From the NCBI RefSeq assembly GCF_042682745.1, contig NZ_JBHUIO010000005.1, positions 744,001-808,000 of the forward strand: 64,000 bases of DNA. Reading direction: 5' to 3'. The notes under the pieces are model-generated. The model did not search any database. It was not told where the DNA came from and saw only the letters and a list, made by a program, of their open reading frames with translations. The position numbers and the translations under genes were made by a program. Below, in pieces: positions 49,603-58,399 of this stretch (position 1 is the stretch's first letter; every line of letters begins with the position of its first letter). Source of the DNA: Tumebacillus_A lipolyticus (lineage in GTDB: Bacteria > Bacillota > Bacilli > Tumebacillales > Tumebacillaceae).

Positions 49603-51840
49603 TTACTCACCAATCTCTTCCCCGCTGATGCGCGCAGACAGCCGCGTGTGCCGCCGCTGCCCATCCTGACTTCTGACCGCGATGCTGAGCGCGCTCTTCG
49701 TCCCGACCAGCACGACCAGCCGCTTCGCCCGCGTGACGCCGGTGTAGATCAGGTTGCGCTTGAGCATCACCCGATGCTGGTGGACGACCGGCAGGATCAC
49801 ACAGGGGTACTCGCTGCCCTGACTCTTGTGCACCGTCACCGCATAGGCGAGCGCGATCTCCTCAAGCTCGGCCAGCTGATAGGTGATCAGGCGCGGTTCC
49901 TGCTCGTCCTGAAAGGCGACGGTCAACTCCGCCTCCTCCGCCTCCTCCGCATCGAGCGCGACCACGCGTCCCACGTCACCGTTGAACACTTCTTTCGTGT
50001 AGTTGTTCTTCGTCTGCATCACCTTATCGCCGACGCGAAGCACGCGCCCGCCCTGCTGCAATTCTGCTTTCTGCGGGCTTGGCGGATTGAGCGCCCCCTG
50101 CAGCGACTCGTTCAAGCGATCGACGCCGACAGTTCCGCGCCGCATCGGCACCAGCACCTGAATGTCCTCGATCGGATCGGCCTGCAAAAACGGAGGGAGC
50201 CGGCGCGCCGTCAGATCGAGCACCAGCGCCAACAGCTCCTCCGGCCTGCCCTCTTCCAAAAAGAAGAAGTCGCCTTCCTTTGCCACCTCGGGTAGCAGTC
50301 CGCGGTTGATCCGGTGCGCATTTTTGACGATCAGGCTCTCTTCCGCCTGACGAAAGATCGTCTGCAGCCGGACGACGGTCACCCGCTCCGACTCGATCAG
50401 ATCCTGCAGCACGCGTCCCGCCCCGACGCTCGGCAGCTGGTCGATGTCGCCGCAGAGCACCAGCCGCGCTTCGGCAGGCAGGGCGCGCAAGAACTGAAAG
50501 AACAGCAGCTGGTCGATCATCGAAGCTTCGTCGATGATGAACACCTCGCCTTGCAACGGGTTCTCCTCATCGCGGGAAAAGCGCATCCCCTCGCCCTCGA
50601 CCAGCGCGTATTCGAGCAGGCGGTGCAACGTCTTGGCCGCCATCCCAGTGCTCTCTCTCATCCGCTTGGCAGCGCGCCCGGTCGGCGCCGCCAAGATCGG
50701 CGTGATCCCCTGTCGCTCCAGCGCCGCGATCATCGCCCGCACGGTGGTCGTCTTGCCGGTGCCAGGGCCGCCTGTGATGATCACCAGCCGCTTTTGCAGG
50801 ACGGCAGCCACCGCCTCGCGCTGCAGGGGGGCGAGCGCCATCCCCTGCTCCGCCTCGATCTCGGCGATCATCGCTTCATCGAGCGGCCTGGCTTTCTCCT
50901 GTTGCGCCTCCTGCTCCTCACCTGCCAACAGCGTGCGGATGCGCGCAGCCGATTTGACTTCCGCGAAATAAAAGCCTGCCAGATAGACGCCCGGCTCTTC
51001 GGATGACAGATCGACGACCACGCCGCCCAGCCGCTCTTTCGCAAGCTCCAGGAGCACGTCGGGCAACCGCTGGCTCACCGCGCTTCCCACCAGCTGCTCC
51101 GCATGGGCGATCAGCTCGCGGCGGGGCAGATAGACGTGCCCTTCGTCTGCCGCCTGCCGCAGCACATGTTTGAGCGCGGCGCGCAGGCGCGCTGGCGATT
51201 CGGCGGGCAGCCCGAGCTGCATGGCGAGCTGGTCGGCCGTCTTAAAGCCGATGCCGTGCACCTCTTCGACCAGCCGATAGGGATTGCCGCGCAACACATC
51301 GAGCGACTCCGCCCCGTAGCGCTTGTAGACTTTCGCGGCGATGCGCGCTGAGATGCCGCAGCTGCTCAGGTAGAGCATCACCGACTGCACGCCAAACTGC
51401 TCGCGCACCCCTTTGGCGATGCCCTCCGCCTTTTTCTGCCCGATGCCCTCCAACTCCAGCAGTCGCTCCGGCTCGCTTTCGATCACCTGCAAGGTGGCCG
51501 CGCCGAAATGTTGCACCAGCTTTTCTGCCGTCTTCGCACCGAGTCCCTTGATCGCGCCCGAGCTTAAAAACTGCAAAATCGCATCTGCTGTGACCGGCAC
51601 CACCCGCTCAAAGCGATCGACCATCAGCTGGAGGCCGAACTTCTCGTGGCGCTTCCATCTGCCCTGCACCCGAACGCTCTCGTTTAGTTGCAGTCCGACC
51701 ATCGTGCCGACGGCGACCACTTCACCCTTTTTCTGCTCCGTCCGCAGGGTGGCGACCGTATATCCGTTCTCTTCATTGTGAAAGCTGATCTTCTTGACCT
51801 TGCCTTCGACCGTCACTTCCTCGCTCGGGAAGCCGCCCAT
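49603..51840 (-). CDS. recD2: RecD2-type DNA helicase
   Basis: A 745-aa 5'-3' superfamily 1B helicase not associated with RecBC. An N-terminal OB-like part (VEGKVKKISFHNEENGYTVATL) and helix-hairpin-helix repeats (IKGLGAKTAEKLVQHFG, LEGIGQKKAEGIAKGVREQF) precede the helicase core. The core has Walker A GGPGTGKTT, motif II IIDEASMID and the C-terminal motif VHKSQGSEYPCVI. The ATG at 51840 is preceded by AAGGTGTG. It lies between phoU and phoP, an unusual place for it. RecD2 acts in repair and replication restart. Confidence 0.93.
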   Translation of the reverse strand: MGGFPSEEVTVEGKVKKISFHNEENGYTVATLRTEQKKGEVVAVGTMVGLQLNESVRVQGRWKRHEKFGLQLMVDRFERVVPVTADAILQFLSSGAIKGLGAKTAEKLVQHFGAATLQVIESEPERLLELEGIGQKKAEGIAKGVREQFGVQSVMLYLSSCGISARIAAKVYKRYGAESLDVLRGNPYRLVEEVHGIGFKTADQLAMQLGLPAESPARLRAALKHVLRQAADEGHVYLPRRELIAHAEQLVGSAVSQRLPDVLLELAKERLGGVVVDLSSEEPGVYLAGFYFAEVKSAARIRTLLAGEEQEAQQEKARPLDEAMIAEIEAEQGMALAPLQREAVAAVLQKRLVIITGGPGTGKTTTVRAMIAALERQGITPILAAPTGRAAKRMRESTGMAAKTLHRLLEYALVEGEGMRFSRDEENPLQGEVFIIDEASMIDQLLFFQFLRALPAEARLVLCGDIDQLPSVGAGRVLQDLIESERVTVVRLQTIFRQAEESLIVKNAHRINRGLLPEVAKEGDFFFLEEGRPEELLALVLDLTARRLPPFLQADPIEDIQVLVPMRRGTVGVDRLNESLQGALNPPSPQKAELQQGGRVLRVGDKVMQTKNNYTKEVFNGDVGRVVALDAEEAEEAELTVAFQDEQEPRLITYQLAELEEIALAYAVTVHKSQGSEYPCVILPVVHQHRVMLKRNLIYTGVTRAKRLVVLVGTKSALSIAVRSQDGQRRHTRLSARISGEEIGE

Positions 51841-51909
51841 CTGTCACACCTTCTCTCCGTCCCTAACCTTCCACAAAAGATTCGAGACGAAGCATCGCGT
51901 GTCCTGCCA

Positions 51910-52569
51910 TCAATGATTTAGCTCTTGACGTTCCCCGCTGATCATATAGATGACCCACTCGCCGATGTTGGTCGCATGGTCGGCGATCCGCTCCAGATTG
52001 CGGCAGACCATCAGCAGGAGCGTCGCCTGTTGCACGTTGGCGGGGCTCGACTCCATCAGCTCCTGCAATTCGAGGAAGATCTGCTTGTACAGGCTGTCGA
52101 CCTCATCATCTTTGACCGCGAGCGACTGGGCGATCTCCAGATCTTTTTTTACATAGGAGTTGAGCGCATCGCGCAGCATCTCTTTGGTCATCTCCGCCAT
52201 GCGCGGCGTGTCAACCAGCGGCTTGAGCAGCTTGCTCCCCTGCAGTCGCTTCGTCGTCTTGGCGATGTCGACCGCATGGTCGCCGATGCGCTCAAGGTCG
52301 GTGACGATCTTCATCGCGGTGCCGATCACGCGCAGGTCGGACGCCATCGGCTGTTGCAGAGCGAGCAAACGCAAGCAAGACGATTCGATCTCCACCATCA
52401 TGTCGTTGATCTTATCATCCCCTGCGATCACATCTTGTGCAATCGACACATCGAGGTTGGCGAGCGATTTGACCGCCAGAAAGATCGCCTCTTCGACCAT
52501 CACACCCATTTTTAACAAATCGCGCTGCAGTTCATCCAGCGATTGGTGGAACCCTTTTCTGTTATCCAT
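51910..52569 (-). CDS. phoU: PhoU, phosphate transport regulator
   Basis: A 219-aa three-helix-bundle tandem-repeat protein that links Pst activity to PhoR. It has two PhoU repeats, each with an ExxxxD-type metal motif (RLLALQQPMASDLRVIGTAMKIVTDLERIGDHAVDIAK in parts; CRNLERIADHATNIGEWVIYMISG in parts). The ATG at 52569 follows AGGAGGCG. It is the last gene of the pst operon, 35 bp after pstB. Confidence 0.95.
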   Translation of the reverse strand: MDNRKGFHQSLDELQRDLLKMGVMVEEAIFLAVKSLANLDVSIAQDVIAGDDKINDMMVEIESSCLRLLALQQPMASDLRVIGTAMKIVTDLERIGDHAVDIAKTTKRLQGSKLLKPLVDTPRMAEMTKEMLRDALNSYVKKDLEIAQSLAVKDDEVDSLYKQIFLELQELMESSPANVQQATLLLMVCRNLERIADHATNIGEWVIYMISGERQELNH

Positions 52570-52604
52570 GCTTCGCTTCGCCTCCTGAAGTTTGCTTTTC
52601 TCGC

Positions 52605-53381
52605 TCAGCCGAATCGCCCGGTGATGTAATCCTCGGTGCGCTTGTCGCTCGGGTTGGTGAACAGCTTGTCAGTCTCCCCGTGCTCCACCATCACCCCGTT
52701 TAAGAAAAAGGCGGTGGTATCGGAGATCCGGGCAGCCTGTTGCATGTTATGCGTGACGATGATGATCGTATACTTCTCTTTCAGCTCCTGTGTCAGCTCT
52801 TCCACCTTCAGCGTCGAGATCGGGTCGAGCGCAGACGTCGGCTCATCCATCAGCAGCACCTTCGGCTCGACAGCCAACAGGCGAGCGATGCACAGCCGCT
52901 GTTGCTGGCCGCCGGAGAGGCCGAGCGCCGACTTGTTCAGCCGATCTTTCGCCTCGTCCCAGAGCGCCGCCTGCTTCAGCGAGCGCTCGACGATCACGTC
53001 GAGATCTTTTTTGCGACGAATCCCGTGGATGCGCGGTCCGTAGGCGATGTTGTCATAGATCGACATCGGAAACGGGTTGGGGCGCTGAAAGACCATGCCG
53101 ACATTTTTGCGCAGGTGCACCACATCGGTCTCTGCCCCGTAGATGTTCTCCCCGTCGACCAGCACGCTCCCGGTGATCTTCACGCTAGGGATCAGATCGT
53201 TCATCCGGTTGAGCGTGCGCAAAAGCGTCGATTTGCCACAGCCGGACGGGCCGATAAAAGCGGTGATCGAACCTTCCGGAACGGACAGGTCGATCTCATA
53301 GAGCGCTTGATTTTCTCCATAATAAAGGTCAAGACCTTGCACGCGGATCTTCTCGTTCATCGAAACTGCAGACGTTTTCAC
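52605..53381 (-). CDS. pstB: PstB, phosphate ABC-transporter ATPase
   Basis: A 258-aa ATPase with Walker A GPSGCGKST, the Q-loop, the signature LSGGQQQRL, Walker B VLLMDEPTSALD and the switch His in VTHNMQQAARISD. The chosen start is the GTG at 53381, about 8 nt after GGGGAGG; an internal ATG seven codons on would also work. It lies 15 bp after pstA. Confidence 0.97.
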   Translation of the reverse strand: MKTSAVSMNEKIRVQGLDLYYGENQALYEIDLSVPEGSITAFIGPSGCGKSTLLRTLNRMNDLIPSVKITGSVLVDGENIYGAETDVVHLRKNVGMVFQRPNPFPMSIYDNIAYGPRIHGIRRKKDLDVIVERSLKQAALWDEAKDRLNKSALGLSGGQQQRLCIARLLAVEPKVLLMDEPTSALDPISTLKVEELTQELKEKYTIIIVTHNMQQAARISDTTAFFLNGVMVEHGETDKLFTNPSDKRTEDYITGRFG

Positions 53382-53396
53382 AAGATGTTCCTCCCC

Positions 53397-54257
53397 TTAG
53401 CTTGACTTCCCGGCCGCTTTTCGTTGCAGATAGCGACTTGGCAACGCGATCAACAGGTTCAAGATCAACACGACGATGATCAGCAGCGCAGCGGTGCCCT
53501 CAGCGATCGACATCGCATCCGGCACCAACGCCTCAGAGCGGATGTACCAGAGGTGTACGGACAGCGTCTCCCCGGAGGCGAACAGGTTGAAGTCTGGCGC
53601 AAAGCGCGAGACGGACACGCCGGCGGTGAAGATCAGGATCGCCGATTCGCCGAGCGCACGGCCTGCGACCAGCGTGATCCCGGTGACAAGGCCGGGCAGC
53701 GACGTGGGAATCAGCACTTTGCGGATCATCTGCCACTTGGTCGAGCCGAGCGCCAAACTCGCTTCCCGATAGGAGTCGGGCACGGCGCGAAGCGTCTCCT
53801 CGGTCACGCGCACCAACACCGGCAGATTGAGCAGAGCGAGCGTCAGCGCCCCGCCGAGGATGGTAAAGCCAAGCCCCATCCAGGTCACAAACAGCAAGCT
53901 TCCGAACAGACCGAAGACGATCGAAGGCACCGAGGCCAACATTTCGGTCGAGAGGCGAACCAGATCGGTAAACCAGTTTTTCTTCGCGTACTCGGCGAGC
54001 CAGATGCCTGCGCCGATCCCAAAGGGGAGCGAGAAGAGCAGCGAGAGCGCCAAAATGTAAAACGAGTTGAACAGCATCGGGCCGACACCGCCGCCCGCCT
54101 TCACCTCTTCCGGTTTGCCGAAGATGAAGTCGAGCGTCAGGTGGGGAACCCCCGCCGAGAGAATATACCAGAGAAACCAACTGAGAATGCCTAAGATCAA
54201 GAAACCGATCAGCCAGAAAAATCCTGTGGCGAGCTTATCTGTCAGCTTTGTTTTCAT
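53397..54257 (-). CDS. pstA: PstA, phosphate ABC-transporter permease
   Basis: A 286-aa permease with six membrane helices and the EAA-type loop (ALGSTKWQMIRKVLIPTSLPGLVTG, in parts). Conserved residues include the LLFSLPFGIGAGIWLAEYAKK segment. It starts immediately after the pstC stop, with no spacer, so it is translationally coupled. Confidence 0.96.
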   Translation of the reverse strand: MKTKLTDKLATGFFWLIGFLILGILSWFLWYILSAGVPHLTLDFIFGKPEEVKAGGGVGPMLFNSFYILALSLLFSLPFGIGAGIWLAEYAKKNWFTDLVRLSTEMLASVPSIVFGLFGSLLFVTWMGLGFTILGGALTLALLNLPVLVRVTEETLRAVPDSYREASLALGSTKWQMIRKVLIPTSLPGLVTGITLVAGRALGESAILIFTAGVSVSRFAPDFNLFASGETLSVHLWYIRSEALVPDAMSIAEGTAALLIIVVLILNLLIALPSRYLQRKAAGKSS

Positions 54258-55160
54258 CTACGCTTCCCTCCTGCGAGCAACGAGCCGAATGATCAGGATC
54301 AGCGACAGGGAGACGAGCAGCAGGATCAAGGACATCAGGAACAGCGAGTTGTTGACCGTCGTCCCGAAGATCGACGCCATCTCTTTGACGATCTGGGTCG
54401 TCAGCACAGAGGTCGGCTCGCCGAGGCCCTTCGGCAGCACCGGCGCGTTGCCGATGACCATCTGCACCGCCATCGCTTCCCCGATCGCCCGCCCCATCCC
54501 GAGGATCACCCCGGTCAAAATGCCAGGCGTCGCCGCGGGGAGCAGCACTTTGCGAATCGTCTGCCAGCGCGTCGCCCCAAGCGCATAGGACGCTTCTTCC
54601 AGCGAGCGCGGCAAGGTGCGCAGCGCATCTTCGGAGACGGAGAGGACGGTCGGCAAAATCATGATCGCGAGGATCACCGCAGCCGGCCCCACCCCAAAGC
54701 CCGGCTCGCCCGGAAACATCTTTGAAAACCACGGCACGAAGATCAGCAGACCGATCAGGCCGTAGACGACAGACGGAATGCCGACGAACAGGTCGACAGC
54801 CGGGCGCATGATCTCCCGCATCCAGCTGGGCGCGATCTTCGCCATGAACACCGCGCCGCCGACTGCGATCGGCACTGCGAGCAACAGCGCCAGACCGGTG
54901 ACGAGGAACGAGCCGATGATAAACCCTGCCGCCCCGTACTCCCCTTCGGACGGCGCCCAGTTGGTGCTGAAGAAAAACTCTGCCACGCCAGCATCCGGAT
55001 CGGCAAACGTCTTCAGCCCTTGGTTGCCCACAAACAAGATGATCCCAAAAATGATCAGCGATACGAAGATCGCACTCCCGACAAACAGCCAGTGCATCAT
55101 GCGGTCTGTGCGGCGGCGCATCGAGCTTGCGCCGCCGACCGTTTCTTTTCCTGCAGCCAT
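54258..55160 (-). CDS. pstC: PstC, phosphate ABC-transporter permease
   Basis: A 300-aa permease with six membrane helices and the EAA-type loop (ALGATRWQTIRKVLLPAATPGILTGVILGMGRAIGEAMA, in parts). The ATG at 55160 follows AGGTGGGGGG. The 131-bp gap to pstS contains a weak hairpin, typical of differential pstS expression. Confidence 0.96.
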   Translation of the reverse strand: MAAGKETVGGASSMRRRTDRMMHWLFVGSAIFVSLIIFGIILFVGNQGLKTFADPDAGVAEFFFSTNWAPSEGEYGAAGFIIGSFLVTGLALLLAVPIAVGGAVFMAKIAPSWMREIMRPAVDLFVGIPSVVYGLIGLLIFVPWFSKMFPGEPGFGVGPAAVILAIMILPTVLSVSEDALRTLPRSLEEASYALGATRWQTIRKVLLPAATPGILTGVILGMGRAIGEAMAVQMVIGNAPVLPKGLGEPTSVLTTQIVKEMASIFGTTVNNSLFLMSLILLLVSLSLILIIRLVARRREA

Positions 55161-55236
55161 CAGGAACCCCCCACCTAGCGAATGGTTGAATTTTTAACTG
55201 ATAATTCGCGCAAAATTTACAATTGGGTCAAAACAT

Positions 55237-55270
55237 AGGGGCAGGGACGGCTTCTCAGCACCGCCCCTAC
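55237..55270 (-). terminator. Weak hairpin between pstS and pstC
   Basis: AGGGGCAGGGACGG (from 55237) and CCGCCCCT (near 55261) could form an imperfect stem. It may act as an attenuator that raises pstS over pstCAB; no T run follows. Confidence 0.3.
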
Positions 55271-55291
55271 CCATCGAATCACGGGTGATGG

Positions 55292-56179
55292 TTATTTTTT
55301 CAGCTTGTTGATCGGGATGAACTTGAGGCCTTCAACCTCTTTGGTTTGGAACTCTTCGGACATGATGTAGTCGAGGAACGCCTTGCTCACTTTGTTCGGC
55401 TCGCCTTTGGTGTACATGTGCTCGACCGAGTACAGCTTCCATTTGCCGGAGAAGATGTTCTCTGGCGAATATTCGACGCCATCCAGCTTGAGCAGCTTGA
55501 TCTTGTCATCCGCATACGGAGCATCCATGTAGCCGATCGAACCGGACGTCTGTTCAACCGAAGTTTTCAGCGCGCCCGTGGAATCTTGGACGACCGCATC
55601 TTTTGCAAAGTCTTTGTCTTTCGGGAGCAGAGCGCTCTTGATATATTTGCGGGAGCCGGAAGATTCGGCGCGGCCGATGATGGTGATCTTCTGATCTTTG
55701 CCACCGACCTCTTTCCAGTTGGAGATCTCGCCGGTCAGAATCTTGCCCGCCTGTTCACTTGTGATATCCTCTACCGTCACATCTTTGTTGGTGACCAGCA
55801 CGAACGGAGCGATCGCGACCTGGTGGTCGACAAGCCCTTTGCCTTCGTACTCCTTGCCTGCTTCCACGTCAGAGTTCCCAATATCGACAGCGCCTTCTGC
55901 CACTTGCTTCAGGCCTGTGCCAGAGCCGCCTGCTGCAACGTCGATCGTGACGCCAGAATGTTTGTCTTGAAATTGTGCAGCCGCGTGTTTGACGAGCGGC
56001 AGCAGTGCCGAAGAACCGGATGCAGTGATTTTCCCAGAGAGTTCTTCTTGCTTCGGCGTATCGGTACTGCCGTTGTTGTTTTTGCTCTCTTCCTTTTGGC
56101 CGCATCCTACCATCAAACCCGCAGTCATCGTCGCGATCAGACCGAGAGTGAGCGCTTTTTTCGACACAGTTGCAAACAC
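55292..56179 (-). CDS. pstS: PstS, phosphate-binding lipoprotein
   Basis: A 295-aa substrate-binding protein. The lipobox is VGCGQKE with Cys at about residue 26 after a hydrophobic segment (LTLGLIATMTAGLMVGC). The mature chain begins with a low-complexity Asn/Ser/Glu-rich linker. The phosphate-binding motifs are ITASGSSALLPLVKHAAAQFQ, GGSGTGLKQVAEGAVDIGNSD and RAESSGSRKYI. It is the first gene of pstSCAB-phoU, behind a Pho box. Confidence 0.96.
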   Translation of the reverse strand: MFATVSKKALTLGLIATMTAGLMVGCGQKEESKNNNGSTDTPKQEELSGKITASGSSALLPLVKHAAAQFQDKHSGVTIDVAAGGSGTGLKQVAEGAVDIGNSDVEAGKEYEGKGLVDHQVAIAPFVLVTNKDVTVEDITSEQAGKILTGEISNWKEVGGKDQKITIIGRAESSGSRKYIKSALLPKDKDFAKDAVVQDSTGALKTSVEQTSGSIGYMDAPYADDKIKLLKLDGVEYSPENIFSGKWKLYSVEHMYTKGEPNKVSKAFLDYIMSEEFQTKEVEGLKFIPINKLKK

Positions 56180-56277
56180 TTGAAAGTCCCCCTTTAGGTA
56201 GCTTCCTCATTTGATTGTTTCGTTCGTCAGTTGCAAGCGACTCGCGATCGCTTACAGTATTCATCCTATCAGCCGTT

Positions 56278-56316
56278 CGTAAATCTAGTTCTGGCTTTGC
56301 GTAAAGGGTTTGTAAA
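56278..56316 (-). promoter_or_regulatory. Pho box (PhoP-binding repeats) upstream of pstS
   Basis: On the minus strand TTTACA (56316-56311), TTTACG (56305-56300), a degenerate CCAGAA (56294-56289) and TTTACG (56283-56278) are phased at exactly 11 bp. This is the PhoP direct-repeat pattern of Bacillus, about 100 bp before the pstS start. Confidence 0.85.
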
Positions 56317-56334
56317 TTTGCATCGAACGCTCCG

Positions 56335-56376
56335 CAAACAAAAAAGCGCCCCGTCCCGGCATGGGACGAGGCGCTT
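56335..56376 (-). terminator. Terminator after the GGDEF/EAL gene
   Basis: GCGCCCCGTCCC and GGGACGAGGCGC form a long stem (56346-56357 with 56363-56374); the minus strand continues with at least six T. It also shields pstS from read-through. Confidence 0.85.
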
Positions 56377-56383
56377 GACGCGC

Positions 56384-58183
56384 TCAGTTTACAATCGTCT
56401 GTTCTGCTGTCATCATGCTGTGCAACAACCGCTCAAACTCATCGGACGGCAACGGGCGCGAGATCAGATACCCCTGCATCTCGTCACAGCCTCGCTCGCG
56501 CAGCATCTGCTGTTGCACTTCTGTCTCCACGCCCTCTGCGACCACCTTCAGGTTGAGCGAGTGCGCCATCGCGATGATCGCCGTCGGGATCGCCGCATCG
56601 TGGTGCAGATCCGACATGTCGCGAACGAACGATTGGTCGATCTTGAGCGTCTGAATGGGAAACTTCTTCAGATAGTTGAGCGACGAGTATCCGGTGCCGA
56701 AATCGTCGATCGAGATCCCGATGCCGAGCTCGTTGATCTCATGCATCGTGGCGATCGCCCGCTCCACGTTGTTCATCGTGATGCTCTCGGTGATCTCCAG
56801 GTTGAGATAGCGCGGCTCAAGCCCGGTGTCTGCCAAAATCTTTTTGATCATCGCCACCAGATTCGGCTGCCCGAACTGGCAGGCGGAGAGGTTGACCGCA
56901 ACGCGCATCGGCTGATAGCCTGCCATCTGCCACGCCTTGTTCTGGCGGCAGGCGGTTCGCAACACCCATTCGCCGATCGGCAGGATCAGCTTCGTCTCCT
57001 CCGCCAAAGGGATGAATTCTGCTGGCGAGACCAGCCCGCGATCCGGGTGCCGCCAGCGCACCAGCGCTTCCATGCCGGTGATCCGCCCTGTGTTCAAGCA
57101 CACCTGCGGCTGGTAGCAGAGAAAAAACTCTTCCCGCTCCACCGCCTTGCGCAGATCGCCCGCCAACAGCAGCCGTTCCGACGCGCGGGTGTTCATCGCC
57201 GCCTCGAAGAGCTGGTAGTGATTGCGCCCGCTGCGCTTCGCATGGTACATCGCCATCTCCGCACTGCGGAACAGCGTCTGCGCGTCTGCCCCATCCTCAG
57301 GGAAGCGCGAGATGCCGAGCGACAGGTTGATGAACAGCTCCTGCCCCTCCACATGAAACTTCTCCTCCAAGGCGCCAAACACTTCTTCGGCCACCTGGAT
57401 CACTTCCGCATCATCCTTGGCGTCTTCCAAGATGATCACAAACTCATCTCCGCCCAAGCGGTACACGCGCATCTTTCCGGTCATCCGCTTGATCAACCGC
57501 TCGGAGACGACGAGCAGCACTTTGTCGCCAAACGAATGGCCGAGCGAATCGTTGAACATCTTAAAGTCATCCAGATCTAAAAACAGCACGGCAACTCGTC
57601 CATCCACCGGCTGTGCCGCCTTGATCGCCTGGCTCAAATGCTCCTGAAACAACATCCGCCCCGGAAGTCCGGTCAAGCGATCGGTCGTCAGCTGGTGATA
57701 AAACTCTTCGGACAGCTCCTGTTCGTGCAGCAGTCGCTCCTGCACATCGCGATAGACTTTCCCCACCAGATAAAGCCCATAAAAGGTCAAGGCCACACAG
57801 CTGAGCCCCAGCCAGCCGGTCACCTCATCGGCCCATTTGGCTATCGATCCATCAAAATATTTGATCACCAATGAGAAAAAAGAGACGCCGAGCAGATAAG
57901 TATAGATTCCATAGATCCTCGTCCGCAACCGGTCTGTCACCACTTTAAAGTCGGAAAACAGAACCCTCGTATACAGCCCGAGTAGAAGTAGCGTATAACA
58001 GATCAGAGCCCGCAGCCAAATGATTTCCTGGTCTGGCTTCGGTCCCCACGGCCATCCAAACAACTCTTCGGCGCGTGCCAACTCCAAAAGCTGCAGCGCA
58101 AAATAGCTGCAACCGAGCATGACGATGGCGCCAACCCCAATGCGAAGCGCTTTGCTGTCGTTCCCCTCTTTGCTTCGACTCAC
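56384..58183 (-). CDS. Membrane GGDEF/EAL protein (c-di-GMP turnover)
   Basis: A 599-aa protein from the GTG at 58183 (GGAGGTGACTGG upstream). Four to five hydrophobic segments occupy about 12-140, then a GGDEF domain (LGGDEF, residues 243-248) and an EAL domain (MEALVRW at 371-377). The cyclase motif is intact. Phosphodiesterase residues also look intact: NLEITES, SIDDFGTGYSSL, KIDQSFV and AEGVE. No RxxD inhibitory site precedes GGDEF. It may synthesise or hydrolyse c-di-GMP; the net direction cannot be told. No sensory domain beyond the membrane part is seen. It lies next to the chemoreceptor gene and 3 kb from a c-di-GMP riboswitch. Confidence 0.93.
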   Translation of the reverse strand: MSRSKEGNDSKALRIGVGAIVMLGCSYFALQLLELARAEELFGWPWGPKPDQEIIWLRALICYTLLLLGLYTRVLFSDFKVVTDRLRTRIYGIYTYLLGVSFFSLVIKYFDGSIAKWADEVTGWLGLSCVALTFYGLYLVGKVYRDVQERLLHEQELSEEFYHQLTTDRLTGLPGRMLFQEHLSQAIKAAQPVDGRVAVLFLDLDDFKMFNDSLGHSFGDKVLLVVSERLIKRMTGKMRVYRLGGDEFVIILEDAKDDAEVIQVAEEVFGALEEKFHVEGQELFINLSLGISRFPEDGADAQTLFRSAEMAMYHAKRSGRNHYQLFEAAMNTRASERLLLAGDLRKAVEREEFFLCYQPQVCLNTGRITGMEALVRWRHPDRGLVSPAEFIPLAEETKLILPIGEWVLRTACRQNKAWQMAGYQPMRVAVNLSACQFGQPNLVAMIKKILADTGLEPRYLNLEITESITMNNVERAIATMHEINELGIGISIDDFGTGYSSLNYLKKFPIQTLKIDQSFVRDMSDLHHDAAIPTAIIAMAHSLNLKVVAEGVETEVQQQMLRERGCDEMQGYLISRPLPSDEFERLLHSMMTAEQTIVN

Positions 58184-58356
58184 CCAGTCACCTCCAACCC
58201 CGATTGCCCCTCCAATACGTTTTAACCGTGGAACCACGGAAATTTGATAGTTTCCCGAATCTTACCACAACCTATTATAGTAAAAAAATCGGGAAAATAC
58301 TAGCAAAGCTTTTACACAATATTAATGAAAATAATCTCGTAGCAAAAAATTTCTCG

Positions 58357-58389
58357 AAAAAAACAGACAGAAGCTTTATTTCGCTTCTG
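58357..58389 (-). terminator. Terminator after the chemoreceptor gene
   Basis: CAGAAGC (58368-58374) pairs with GCTTCTG (58383-58389); TCTGTTTTTTT follows on the minus strand. Confidence 0.8.
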
Positions 58390-58399
58390 CCCGTTCTCC

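Noticed and set aside
52000..56200. Additional insertion sequences in the phosphate region
   Set aside because: All frames are complete Pst/PhoU proteins with intact motifs; no terminal repeats were found.
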